NCBI GenBank assembly: GCA_005239795.1 | Contig: SBBH01000258.1 | Span: 1-16,332, forward strand | DNA: 16,332 nt | Origin: Planctomycetales bacterium | Lineage (GTDB): Bacteria; Planctomycetota; SBBH01 | Reading direction: 5' to 3' | Shown here: positions 7,280-15,530 of the stretch, piece after piece | Layout: every line of letters starts with the position of its first letter | Numbering within the stretch: position 1 is the first letter of the stretch | Program-made: the position numbers and the translations under genes | The notes under the pieces: generated by a model | The model's input: only the letters and a program-made list of their open reading frames with translations | What the model was told of the DNA's origin: nothing | The model's database searches: none

Positions 7280-9603
7280 GTCGTGAAATTGAACGAGAAG
7301 ATCCTCTCATTCTTCTCCTCGTCCACCTCGAAGTGAAACTCGATCGCTCCGTCGTGCAACTGCCGATGGATCGTCAGGCGCCGGCTCTGCCATCGAGTCT
7401 CGGGTTCCAGTTCCCGCGTCAGCTCGTAATCGGCCCCCCACCGCTCGGTGAACTGGATCTGAAACGCGGCCGAGAGACGCGTGTCGACATCCCGCCGGAT
7501 GCGGTGTTCGACGGCCAAGCCAACTCCAGATTCTAAGAAGAGGTCTCCGGAGCGGCCCGCGCGCTCTTCTGGACGGGCGCTCCAATCCCGTGGGGTCCGG
7601 TCTAAGTCGGCGCTAAAGAGATAGCGCCCGCTGCGGTCAATGCCGCGGATGAGCCTTCCGGCGCTAAAGTTTACGCTGCTCGTCTGCAGATCGACCGCTC
7701 CGTCATACGGGTTGTACTCGGTTTCAGAACGCAACGTCACTGCGTCGCGCGGAAAGACGACCGCATTCTGGCGGAAATTCGAGAAGTCCCGGTCGGCGAC
7801 GCGACCGCTTTTTGTAGAAACCGGATTGTCCCGACGGGGATTGGGAAACCATGTGGAGCGCCAGTCCACGTCGGCGAAAGTCGCCGGGAGGCGCTGGGGG
7901 CCGCGCTTGGTCAAAAAAAGATTCCGCACCGACAGGTCCACCATCTCGCGCGCCGCCACGGCGTCGACCCCGTCAAACTGAAGGAGGCGTTCCGGCTCCT
8001 CGGTCACGCCCCGAACGCCCGTCAAAGTGGCACCGAGAATCATGTTGTGATGCAGGCGGTCGACCGCCAGGAGAGTGCTCTCAACATCGAACGTCCTGGC
8101 CAACTCGGCGGAGGCTGACCCTCCGTAGAGAAACGCCTCGCGCGTGACCGCTTCCTGGCCATCGCTCCCCTCCTGGTAGTACGTCTCCCGGAATCCTGCA
8201 TACGGCTCCCAGGAGATCCCTTCCGTCTCGAAAGGCCTCGAGATTTTCTGCTCGGTGTCCACCCGATGGGTGCGGAACGACTCCCCGCGCGCGTCAACGC
8301 GCTCAGCGTTGTTACGCCGAACGTTCGCCGCTTCCGTGCGGGAGCTGTAGAGAAAATCCGCCCCCTCGAGGGGAAGCGAAAAATACTGCAGACCCACCTG
8401 GGGCATGTACTCTGTTTCGGTGAGGAAGTTGTTGTTGCGGATCTTCGTCGTGACCCAGAACGTCGAATACGACGAGACCTTTTGCACCCAGAGCCGGTTC
8501 TCGATCGGGCGGCCCGACCGCTCCTCCGTTTCGAAGTAAGTGTTGCGAAAAGTGGAATCCGACAGGCGATGGATCTCGGCCACGGCCGACCAGCCGTCGC
8601 TGAAATCGTGCTGGTGGACAAAGCGCAGCCGCCAGCGGTTCGGGGTCCCGGAGAATTGCTCCCCAATCTTGTTGGGGCTCGATCCCCCCTTGTCATCGAT
8701 CCCATAAAATTCCCACCGGCCGCGAAAGTCCCTTCCCTTATACCGCACGTCGGGGCCGCCGCCCCAGCCGCGAAGCTCATACCAGTCGACATTCCCCAGG
8801 ACCTGAAGTTTTCGGATGTCGAGCTCCCTCAAAGCGCTCGAACGGCGGCCGGACCAGGTCTGCCCCCACAGGGTCTTGGCGTAGGTGCCGAACCGCCGGC
8901 GGGAGCCATATTCGAACGACTTGAGCCACGGATCCTTGAGGTCGATCGTCATCGGCGGGAGCGGCAGGACCGGAAAGCCGAGAATCCGATAGGTCGAGAA
9001 CCCCAGGGAAGCCTTGCCCCCGTCGTAGGCCTCGCCGCTCTCGAGCCTGCCACTCTCGAGCGCTGGTTCGTCTTTCCAGAAGCGGACCGTCATCCGTTTG
9101 GCGACCAGGCCCATGTCATGCGCGCCAAACCGGCAGACCGAGATCTGTCCGTGCGTCCCCTGGATCCGGATCTCATTTTTGAGTGTCCCGTCCGGATCAA
9201 CAACCTGGCTGAAGGTCACGCGCATCAGATCCGCGTCGATATGTACAGGGGTTTGTGTGGAATCGGCGAGCGAGGTCGACAGGCGCGCCTTCCAGACGAG
9301 CGCCTCGCCGGCGTGGAAGCGGACGAGCATGGAGGCGCTTTCCAAGACGTTCCCTTCCCATGTCGCTCGGACACCCCCCTCGATGTAGAGTTCGCCGGAC
9401 TGGCGGAAGGCCACCGCCCGATCGGCGGCGAGTGACAACCCCGAAAACTCGGCGCGCACACCTCCCTCGATGAGCACAGTGGCGGAATCTTCTTCGGCGA
9501 CGATCCGGCCGCTCTCGGTCCAGACCTGGACCGGCAGAAGCCCCTCGGCCGCTATCGCAAACCCTGCGGCCCCCCAAAGGCATGCGGCGATCCCAGATCG
9601 CAT
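7267..9603 (-). CDS. lptD: LPS-assembly protein LptD (outer-membrane β-barrel)
   Basis: LptD inserts lipopolysaccharide into the outer leaflet of the outer membrane, as a β-barrel plugged by LptE. The chosen ATG at 9603 gives a signal peptide with cleavage near AIAA|EG; a TTG at 9627 would add eight residues but overlaps the lptE end. After it comes an OstA/LptA-like β-jellyroll (about residues 25-190: TVLIEGGVRAEFSGLSLAADRA and similar repeats). The LptD-type segment FPVLPLPP follows, then an aromatic-rich β-barrel of alternating polar and hydrophobic strands ending in SFNFTTYSL. At 778 residues the length is in family range. Only one cysteine is visible in the mature protein, so the interdomain disulfides of E. 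coli LptD cannot form. It lies 17 bp after lptE, which supports the assignment. Confidence 0.85.
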   Translation of the reverse strand: MRSGIAACLWGAAGFAIAAEGLLPVQVWTESGRIVAEEDSATVLIEGGVRAEFSGLSLAADRAVAFRQSGELYIEGGVRATWEGNVLESASMLVRFHAGEALVWKARLSTSLADSTQTPVHIDADLMRVTFSQVVDPDGTLKNEIRIQGTHGQISVCRFGAHDMGLVAKRMTVRFWKDEPALESGRLESGEAYDGGKASLGFSTYRILGFPVLPLPPMTIDLKDPWLKSFEYGSRRRFGTYAKTLWGQTWSGRRSSALRELDIRKLQVLGNVDWYELRGWGGGPDVRYKGRDFRGRWEFYGIDDKGGSSPNKIGEQFSGTPNRWRLRFVHQHDFSDGWSAVAEIHRLSDSTFRNTYFETEERSGRPIENRLWVQKVSSYSTFWVTTKIRNNNFLTETEYMPQVGLQYFSLPLEGADFLYSSRTEAANVRRNNAERVDARGESFRTHRVDTEQKISRPFETEGISWEPYAGFRETYYQEGSDGQEAVTREAFLYGGSASAELARTFDVESTLLAVDRLHHNMILGATLTGVRGVTEEPERLLQFDGVDAVAAREMVDLSVRNLFLTKRGPQRLPATFADVDWRSTWFPNPRRDNPVSTKSGRVADRDFSNFRQNAVVFPRDAVTLRSETEYNPYDGAVDLQTSSVNFSAGRLIRGIDRSGRYLFSADLDRTPRDWSARPEERAGRSGDLFLESGVGLAVEHRIRRDVDTRLSAAFQIQFTERWGADYELTRELEPETRWQSRRLTIHRQLHDGAIEFHFEVDEEKNERIFSFNFTTYSL

Positions 9604-9620
9604 GATCGCGCCCAGGTGAA

Positions 9621-10157
9621 CTACCAACGGTCGAGGATTGCCAGCGCGATCCGGCGGGCGAGCTCCGTCAGAACATCCCGGTACGCCTTTGCTTCACCCT
9701 GTCCGGCGGCGGGCCTATAGGTGACCGAAGCCGAGATCCGAGGATTCTCGTAGAGGACCTTCCCGTCAGCATTCTTGAGGAGCACGGCGGCCGCCGCCAC
9801 CGCCTGCCGATCGATGACGATGTCGCCCCTTCCCACGGTCAAGGCCTCGCGCGGCGAAAATTCAACCAGCCGGCCTGAGAGCATCACCCGAGCATCCCCC
9901 TCGGCCACAAGCGGCGCGCCAATACGGCGCGTCATCTCCTCCTGGACAGCGCGCGTCAGATCGAACTCAAGCCCTGTGTAGAGCGTTTCGTTGCCGAAGA
10001 CGGCAACGCCCATCTGACGCATCTCGGACGGGAATTGAGACCGATAGGTCGCATACCCCAGGCATCCCGGAAGCGATGCAAGGATCAGAGCCGCGCACAC
10101 GAGGCGCCGGATGTCCCTGATGCGCCCTACCCACCATAAGAATTCTGATCTATTCAT
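9621..10157 (-). CDS. lptE: LPS-assembly lipoprotein LptE
   Basis: This 178-residue lipoprotein should be the LptE partner that sits in the LptD barrel. The ATG at 10157 has a good SD (GTGGAG, 4 nt spacing). It gives a lipoprotein signal: basic n-region, hydrophobic stretch, and lipobox LPGC with Cys32. The mature part carries the LptE pattern: VAVFGNETLYTGLEFDLTRAVQEEMTRR, a DARVMLSGRLVEFSPREALT strand region, and an alternating VLYENPRISASVTYRP strand with a C-terminal helix ending in ALAILDRW. A longer frame starts at 10253, but it would add 32 residues of no recognisable type and run through the inverted-repeat arm. It is first in the lptE-lptD operon. Confidence 0.86.
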   Translation of the reverse strand: MNRSEFLWWVGRIRDIRRLVCAALILASLPGCLGYATYRSQFPSEMRQMGVAVFGNETLYTGLEFDLTRAVQEEMTRRIGAPLVAEGDARVMLSGRLVEFSPREALTVGRGDIVIDRQAVAAAAVLLKNADGKVLYENPRISASVTYRPAAGQGEAKAYRDVLTELARRIALAILDRW

Positions 10158-10271
10158 ACAGCTCCACTTCCGCGAAGGGTTCTCAATGCCTCTCTCTCTT
10201 AGGATTCGCGCGAAAAAGCTTGAAGACAAAATGACAGAATCAAAACGGCCCATTGCAATAGAATAGATCAG
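10145..10271. repeat. 11-bp inverted repeat, one copy over the lptE start
   Basis: CTGATCTATTC at 10145-10155 is exactly the reverse complement of GAATAGATCAG at 10261-10271. The left copy covers the first codons of lptE (minus strand ATGAATAGATCAG); the right copy lies in the spacer of the 19-bp inverted repeat. The order of arms is A-B-A'-B' with respect to the 19-bp repeat, so the two repeats interleave. Confidence 0.85.
10162..10165 (-). promoter_or_regulatory. Shine-Dalgarno site deciding the lptE start
   Basis: On the minus strand GTGGAG CTGT ATG is read, with GGAG four bases from the ATG at 10157. This is the clearest SD in the window. It favours the short lptE start over the upstream ATG at 10253. 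Confidence 0.55.
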
Positions 10272-10295
10272 CCATTTTTTTCGCGCGAATCCTAA
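10199..10295. repeat. Perfect 19-bp inverted repeat with 59-bp spacer
   Basis: TTAGGATTCGCGCGAAAAA (10199-10217) is repeated as its exact reverse complement at 10277-10295. Each arm contains the 10-bp palindrome TTCGCGCGAA (10205-10214 and 10280-10289), with centres 75 bp apart, about seven helical turns. The AT-richer spacer includes the palindrome ATTGCAAT (10252-10259). The unit sits between the divergent lptE and AsmA-family genes. It may be a paired operator, an invertible segment or a tiny MITE-like element; ends reading TTA...TAA would fit TA target duplication. Confidence 0.93.
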
Positions 10296-10303
10296 CAGGT
10301 CAC

Positions 10304-10333
10304 TTGCCGCGATTCAATTCAGAGGGGTAGACT
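10304..10333 (+). promoter_or_regulatory. Candidate promoter of the AsmA-family operon
   Basis: TTGCCG (10304-10309) and TAGACT (10328-10333) are spaced by 18 bp, each matching 4 of 6 consensus bases. Initiation near 10340 would give a leader of about five bases before the ATG at 10345. The right arm of the 19-bp inverted repeat ends nine bp upstream of the -35, a position suited to regulation. A strong purine stretch AGAGGGG (10321-10327) is 17 bp from the ATG, too far for a normal SD. Confidence 0.35.
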
Positions 10334-10344
10334 CGTTCCCGACC

Positions 10345-13300
10345 ATGCGCAAGGCGACGATCCTCAAAGCGGGACTCGTCGTCTGCGCGCTCCTGGCGAC
10401 CGCTGTGGGAACGCTCCCCTGGTGGCTCCCCACCGGATGGCTCAAGCGCCGCCTGGAAGCCGAAGCGAGATCTGCGCTCGGGACTGGCGTTTCGATCGGA
10501 ACCCTCTCCCTTTTCTGGACGGGCGCCCAACTCTGCCAGATCCGGATCGACACTCCCGCCTCCTTCGGCCCCGGTCTGCTCGCCGAGATCAGCAGGGTGC
10601 GGGTCTCCGCTTCGCTGACAGGGCTTTTATCTGGCCAGATCGAGGATCTCGATCTGACGATTGAATCTCCCCGCGTTACCCTGCGCCAATCAACCGAGGG
10701 AACCTGGAACGCCGCCGGCCTGGGACCGCCATCCGCGAGCGCCTCCCCGGCTAGGTCCGGGACCCCCTCTCCCATGCCCGCCGTGAAAGGAAAGGCGCGT
10801 ATCGCGGATGGGACGGTCGCGTTGTTCCCGAATGGAGCAGGCGCCGTCGCCTTGACGGGACTTTCGGCACAGGCGGACGTGGCGCTTTCCTCGACCCCCC
10901 TCCCCGGAACATGGCCGCTCGCCCTTCGCCTTTCGACGGACGCCAAGACGGTGTGGGGAAAGGGATCGATCGCCCTCGAAGCGCGCTCCGAGTACCCCGC
11001 AGGGAACCGCCTTGAGATCGCGTCGGTCGACATGGCGCTCGGCGGCGTGACGTTTGCGGGGAGCGGCCGGATCGCGCCGGACGCGATCTCCTTCGAAGGA
11101 CATGCGACAAGCCTACCCAATACCCTCACCCCCTGGGTGGAACAATGGGCCCCCGCAGGCTCCTTTTCCCAGAGAATCCAAGCCACAGGGAATGCGGAGG
11201 AAATCCAGATCCGCCTCGAAGGGAGCGCCCAAGGACTCTCCCATCCGTCGCTGGCACTCCCCCCTGCCCGGCTCTCCGATGTGATCGCCGTCCGATGGTC
11301 TCCCAAGACAGGCGCCCTCCGGATCGATGAGGGGCGCCTGGATCTTTCTCCTCCAGGACTTTCGGTCAACCTCAGCGGAAATCTTGAAGCCAGTGCTGTC
11401 GATCTGGCGCTCGCGGCGTCGCTGTCGCCCGGCGCCGGGACGCCAGGGCCGGGACCGGATTCCTTGCAGATAACAGCCGGGACGCTCGAGGCAAAAGCCC
11501 AGGTGCACGGATCACCCCGGAAGATCGATGTCGCGGCATCGATCCGAGGCGAAAACCTGCGCCTTGAGGGAGGGCCGCTCCCGGAGCCGTTGACGCTCCC
11601 CTCTATTGCCTTCACACACCAGGGACAGTGGAACCCCGAGTCCTCTGAGATTTCGATCGACGCGCTCGCGTTCGAATCCGGCTTTCTCTCGTTTACGGCG
11701 GCTCCGGGGACCCTGCGCTGGGCAAGCGACCATCCCGCGATCGATCTCACGCTCCGCGCGACTGCGGATGCCGACCGCCTCAACCCCCTCTCCCGAGCCC
11801 TCTTTCCAGGGCTCGCCGCTGCTCCTTTTCCAACGGGCCGGCTTGCCGGAGACGTCTCTGTGCGGGGAGCCCCCTCAGCGTTTTCGGCATCCGCCTCCCT
11901 GGCCTGGTCCGGTGCTGGATGGCAAAGTCCAAACGCCCCTGCCATCTCCCTAGGCGATCTGCGGTGGACGGCGCAGACGGCCGGCTCTCTCGACATGGCT
12001 GCCTCGCGGCTGCGGCTGACGCCCCTGAGGTTTACAGGAGAAGGGTTGTCGATCGATGGGGAGCACCTGTCGCTTTCCTGGGCCGATCCCCTTTCCTGCG
12101 AGGCGCGTCTCCCCTCCATCGCGATCGACCTTGAAAACACAGCGATCCAGACGCTGGCCTCGATGTCGGCCCTTCCCGTCGGCATCGGGGGAAAGATCGT
12201 TCTGAGCGATTTAGCGATCGACTGGGCAGGAGAACGCGTGAGGACCCAAGGGACGCTGGATCTAGGGCCGGCCGGCTTGCACGTGAAGAACAGCGAGGGG
12301 ACCGTTGCCGCCGAAAAACCCGCCGGAACCCCCTCTGCCCTCGCGTGGGAAGCCGAAGGGAACCTGGCGCGCAGCGCGTGGGAGATGAAGCGCCTTGAAG
12401 CAACCGGCCCCTTCGGGGTTTTGTGCGCCTCAGCGAACACCTCCTTCCAACCGCTCACCGGAGCCCTGACATTCGGCGAAACCTCTTTGGATCTGACGGG
12501 ACTTGCCGCGCTCCTTCCTTCCCTGCGCCCCTTCGGCATTTCGGGAACAGCCATTCCCTCCGGCTCCCTCGAGCTTGGGCCGGGAGGACCCCGGGGCGCG
12601 CTTCTCTGCCGCCTGGACAAGGTCATTCTGAATCCCCAAGGGGCCTCCCCGATCGCCCTGAACGGTTCCGTGCGCTATACGTCGGACCCCGACGCCGATC
12701 TTCTCCAGAGCGACGATCTGTCGATCGAGACGGCCGGCCAGAAAGGCGTTGTTACGTTGAATGTGGCAGGGATCCGCCGCGCTCTCTCCGGACAATCGAC
12801 GCTCGAGGCCGCCGCCCAGGAACTCTCCGGCAAGATGAGCCTGGCGCTCCCCACGTACGCGTTCCAAACCAATGCGATCCGGGAGGCGACGCTGGATCTT
12901 GACTTGAAGAAGGCTGACGGGATCCGCGCGTGCCTTTCGGCCCAGGTCAACAAGGGAAAAGCCGCCTGCGACGTCACGATGCAGCTTTCCGATGGACACG
13001 AGGCGCGTCTGCACCTGGCTCAAATTGATCTCGATGTTGCCGACGCCCGGCTCATGGCCCTGGCGCTCCCTCTCGTCCCAGCGGCAGGAGGGCGCGCCCG
13101 TTTCACGATCGAGACCGACGCGGTATTCGCCAGCCGCGGAACGGCTCCGGCCCAGCTGGCGGAGAGCCTCCGCACCCCCGGCCCGCAAACGTGGACCCTC
13201 ACCAACGGCCGAATTGAGGGATCGGTCCTCCTGGGGGCTCTGGCCGAAAAACTCCGCACGATGGAACTTGCCACCCTCGATTTCACAAAAATCACGCAGG

Positions 13301-13662
13301 AGTTCGAGATCAAGGATCGGCGCTTGATCAATCACCTCACCCGCGTCGAGGGCGACATCCCGATGGAGATCCGCGGATGGACGAATTTCGATGGCGCCAT
13401 CGACCAGCGGATCCTCATCCAGGGACACTTAAGCGAGGGGAATTCTCAGTTGGCGAAAATCATCCGTGCCCTGAACGCCGCCGGCGGGATCCGCGCGCAC
13501 GGAGCGATCGCACACCCGATCCTCGATGTCGACTACGAGACGTTGGCTAAGAAACTCCTGGAGGAAGAGATCCAGAGCCGCCGCAAGGACCTCGAAGAGG
13601 AAGCCAAGAGCAGGGGAGGGCAACTTTTGGAAGACCTCTTCAAGAAGAAGAAGAAACGATGA
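10345..13662 (+). CDS. AsmA-family envelope protein
   Basis: The 1105-residue protein has one N-terminal membrane anchor (about residues 7-27) and a very long periplasmic part built of repeated β-strand segments, as in AsmA/TamB-like lipid-transfer proteins. The N-terminal AsmA pattern is present (LKRRLEAEARSALGTGVSIG, then a β-rich ...LTIESPRVTLRQ block). The C-terminal AsmA-type block runs TWTLTNGRIEGSV, then LATLDFTKITQEFEIKDRRL and LILQ-like strands. It ends in a charged helix (LLEEEIQSRRKDLEEEAKSR) and a KKKKKR tail. Known AsmA relatives help to move phospholipid to the outer membrane. No SD is seen. The stop overlaps the KtrB start (ATGA). A more precise subfamily cannot be given. Confidence 0.85.
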   Translation: MRKATILKAGLVVCALLATAVGTLPWWLPTGWLKRRLEAEARSALGTGVSIGTLSLFWTGAQLCQIRIDTPASFGPGLLAEISRVRVSASLTGLLSGQIEDLDLTIESPRVTLRQSTEGTWNAAGLGPPSASASPARSGTPSPMPAVKGKARIADGTVALFPNGAGAVALTGLSAQADVALSSTPLPGTWPLALRLSTDAKTVWGKGSIALEARSEYPAGNRLEIASVDMALGGVTFAGSGRIAPDAISFEGHATSLPNTLTPWVEQWAPAGSFSQRIQATGNAEEIQIRLEGSAQGLSHPSLALPPARLSDVIAVRWSPKTGALRIDEGRLDLSPPGLSVNLSGNLEASAVDLALAASLSPGAGTPGPGPDSLQITAGTLEAKAQVHGSPRKIDVAASIRGENLRLEGGPLPEPLTLPSIAFTHQGQWNPESSEISIDALAFESGFLSFTAAPGTLRWASDHPAIDLTLRATADADRLNPLSRALFPGLAAAPFPTGRLAGDVSVRGAPSAFSASASLAWSGAGWQSPNAPAISLGDLRWTAQTAGSLDMAASRLRLTPLRFTGEGLSIDGEHLSLSWADPLSCEARLPSIAIDLENTAIQTLASMSALPVGIGGKIVLSDLAIDWAGERVRTQGTLDLGPAGLHVKNSEGTVAAEKPAGTPSALAWEAEGNLARSAWEMKRLEATGPFGVLCASANTSFQPLTGALTFGETSLDLTGLAALLPSLRPFGISGTAIPSGSLELGPGGPRGALLCRLDKVILNPQGASPIALNGSVRYTSDPDADLLQSDDLSIETAGQKGVVTLNVAGIRRALSGQSTLEAAAQELSGKMSLALPTYAFQTNAIREATLDLDLKKADGIRACLSAQVNKGKAACDVTMQLSDGHEARLHLAQIDLDVADARLMALALPLVPAAGGRARFTIETDAVFASRGTAPAQLAESLRTPGPQTWTLTNGRIEGSVLLGALAEKLRTMELATLDFTKITQEFEIKDRRLINHLTRVEGDIPMEIRGWTNFDGAIDQRILIQGHLSEGNSQLAKIIRALNAAGGIRAHGAIAHPILDVDYETLAKKLLEEEIQSRRKDLEEEAKSRGGQLLEDLFKKKKKR

Positions 13663-15521
13663 TCCCCCCGCCGTCCCCTCCCTCTCTACCCTCTTTCCTG
13701 GTTTCCCATAGCACTTCATGGAGGCACCGGTGGGTCCGCCGGCTCCGGAAAACCATGACTACTGCGGGGCTTGCAATCATCGGGCTCCTGGCTGTCCAAG
13801 CCGGAGGGCTCTTCGAGTGGCCTGCCGGCTGGGGTCCTTTGGAGAAATCGGGAACCATCCTGCTGAATGGCTGGACGCTCGCTTTCTGGCTCCTGGCTCT
13901 CACCAGCGACGACACAGCGCTTTTTCTGTCCCACCAAGCGGGGCGCCTGGTGCTGGCCTCGCTGATCGTCCTTTCCAGATTTTCAGCCGCGGCGCTTCTG
14001 CCTGAGGCGCTGTCGTCCCTTTTGCCCGATACGCGGACGGTCCGGGGGATCCTCCTGGCCAGCATCGGATCGGTGGAGGGATTTGATCTCGTGTCTCGGG
14101 CGCTCAAGCGCCGCTCGAGGCCCCCGGCGGGCCTGAGCCTGGCCCGCATGACCCCCTTGACCTTGATGCTTCTCACGTTTCCTGCCCTGATCCTGGCGGG
14201 GACGGTCCTCCTCGTGCTTCCGCGCGCGCGCGCGGCCGGCGCCGGGCCCATCCTGTGGCATGACGCGCTCTTCACCGCGACAAGCGCCGTATGCGTCACA
14301 GGGCTCACGGTGCGCGACACAGCCCTGCACTTCTCCTCCTTCGGCCAGAACGTGATCCTGGGCTTGATCCAGCTGGGCGGCCTGGGGATCGTCACATTCG
14401 CTTCCTTCTTTACATTGCTCCTAGGAGATCGCTCCGACCTCGGGCATGAGGCCGCTGTGAAGGACATTTTCAGCGGTCGGTCGTTCCGACAGGTCATCCA
14501 TGCGGTCATCTTCATCGTGACCTGCACCGCTGCGATCGAGCTCGGCGGAGCCTTTCTTTTGATGGACGCCTGGCATCTCCCCGACACGTGCCCCTTCTGG
14601 GAGCGGTTCCGCTACAGCTTTTTCCACTCCGTCGCCGCATTCTGCAACGCGGGATTCTCTATCGAGAGCGACAACCTGGGATCCTACGCCCGCAACCCAG
14701 CGGTTCTGACCGGCATCGCAGCACTCATCCTGCTGGGGGGGATCGGATTTCCCACCCTGCAGGAGATCCTGATGGGCGCGATACGCTGGATCCGAAACCG
14801 CCTGCGCCGGCCCGGCGTCTTCTCTCCAGCCTCGGGGAGCGCCGCAGCGCTCTCGCTCCAGTCCCGCCTGGCGATCCGGATGTCGCTCATCCTGATCGCG
14901 GCCGGGGCCCTCCTCCTGTTTTTCGTCGAATACGGCCGCGCCTTCTCCACCGTGCCAGAAGACCGATGGCGCTTCGCCAACGCCCTTTTCCTCTCCATCT
15001 CGACGCGCACAGCCGGATTCGACACGGTCGCCCTGGACCGATTCTCCGACGCGGCGCTCTTCTTCATGATTCTCCTGATGTTCGTCGGGGCCTCCCCCAG
15101 CTCCACCGGCGGGGGGATTAAAACGACCACGACGGCGGTCCTCTACGCCTCGGTCCGGGCCATCTGGAAGAACCGCGAAGAAGTGGAGATCTCGCGCCGG
15201 TCGCTCACCCGAACCGTAGTCCAGGGAGCGGTCGTGATCCTCATTCTCTCGGCCTTGATCGTGACATTCTCGAGTTTCCTGCTGGCGCTTCTGCATCCGG
15301 AATTCCGTTTCATCGACGTCCTTTTCGAAACCACTTCCGCCTTTGGGACGGTGGGGCTCTCGACCGGGATTACCCCGAAGCTCGGGGTGATGGCGAGGCT
15401 TCTCGTGTGCTTGACGATGCTCGCCGGGCGCCTCGGCCCTCTCACGATCATGGTGGCAATCGCCAAGCGGCGCAAAGGCCTGCGTTACGCCTACGCCGCC
15501 GAAGAAGTGGCCGTCGGATAG
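13659..15521 (+). CDS. ktrB: Potassium uptake channel subunit KtrB/TrkH
   Basis: This inner-membrane K+ translocating subunit has the four pore-loop filters of the superfamily: SAVCVTGL (about residues 209-216), FCNAGFS (about 328), TRTAGFD (about 449) and FGTVGLSTG (about 562). It also has the gating-loop segment GASPSSTGGGIKT and, near the end, GRLGPLT. At 620 residues it is longer than the usual 450-490. The extra ~150 N-terminal residues hold a Pro-rich start and about three hydrophobic segments (near 36-52, 67-81, 97-114) before the first core helix. The ATG at 13659 overlaps the AsmA-family stop; a later Met33 (13755) is possible and would drop the Pro/Arg-rich leader. The KtrA/TrkA subunit follows after 21 bp. 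Confidence 0.94.
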   Translation: MIPPPSPPSLPSFLVSHSTSWRHRWVRRLRKTMTTAGLAIIGLLAVQAGGLFEWPAGWGPLEKSGTILLNGWTLAFWLLALTSDDTALFLSHQAGRLVLASLIVLSRFSAAALLPEALSSLLPDTRTVRGILLASIGSVEGFDLVSRALKRRSRPPAGLSLARMTPLTLMLLTFPALILAGTVLLVLPRARAAGAGPILWHDALFTATSAVCVTGLTVRDTALHFSSFGQNVILGLIQLGGLGIVTFASFFTLLLGDRSDLGHEAAVKDIFSGRSFRQVIHAVIFIVTCTAAIELGGAFLLMDAWHLPDTCPFWERFRYSFFHSVAAFCNAGFSIESDNLGSYARNPAVLTGIAALILLGGIGFPTLQEILMGAIRWIRNRLRRPGVFSPASGSAAALSLQSRLAIRMSLILIAAGALLLFFVEYGRAFSTVPEDRWRFANALFLSISTRTAGFDTVALDRFSDAALFFMILLMFVGASPSSTGGGIKTTTTAVLYASVRAIWKNREEVEISRRSLTRTVVQGAVVILILSALIVTFSSFLLALLHPEFRFIDVLFETTSAFGTVGLSTGITPKLGVMARLLVCLTMLAGRLGPLTIMVAIAKRRKGLRYAYAAEEVAVG

Positions 15522-15530
15522 GCGCCGCGG

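Noticed and set aside
8266..9435. 389-codon plus-strand open frame within lptD
   Set aside because: It has no recognisable motif, while the minus strand has a signal peptide, β-barrel pattern and an LptE partner.
10158..10253. Longer lptE start at 10253
   Set aside because: The ATG at 10157 has the best SD in the window and gives a proper lipoprotein signal; the extension reads through the inverted-repeat arm.
10314..12626. 770-codon open frame on the minus strand opposite the AsmA-family gene
   Set aside because: It is Ser/Pro/Arg-rich with no domain pattern and lies fully antisense to a well-supported gene; long shadows are expected at high GC.
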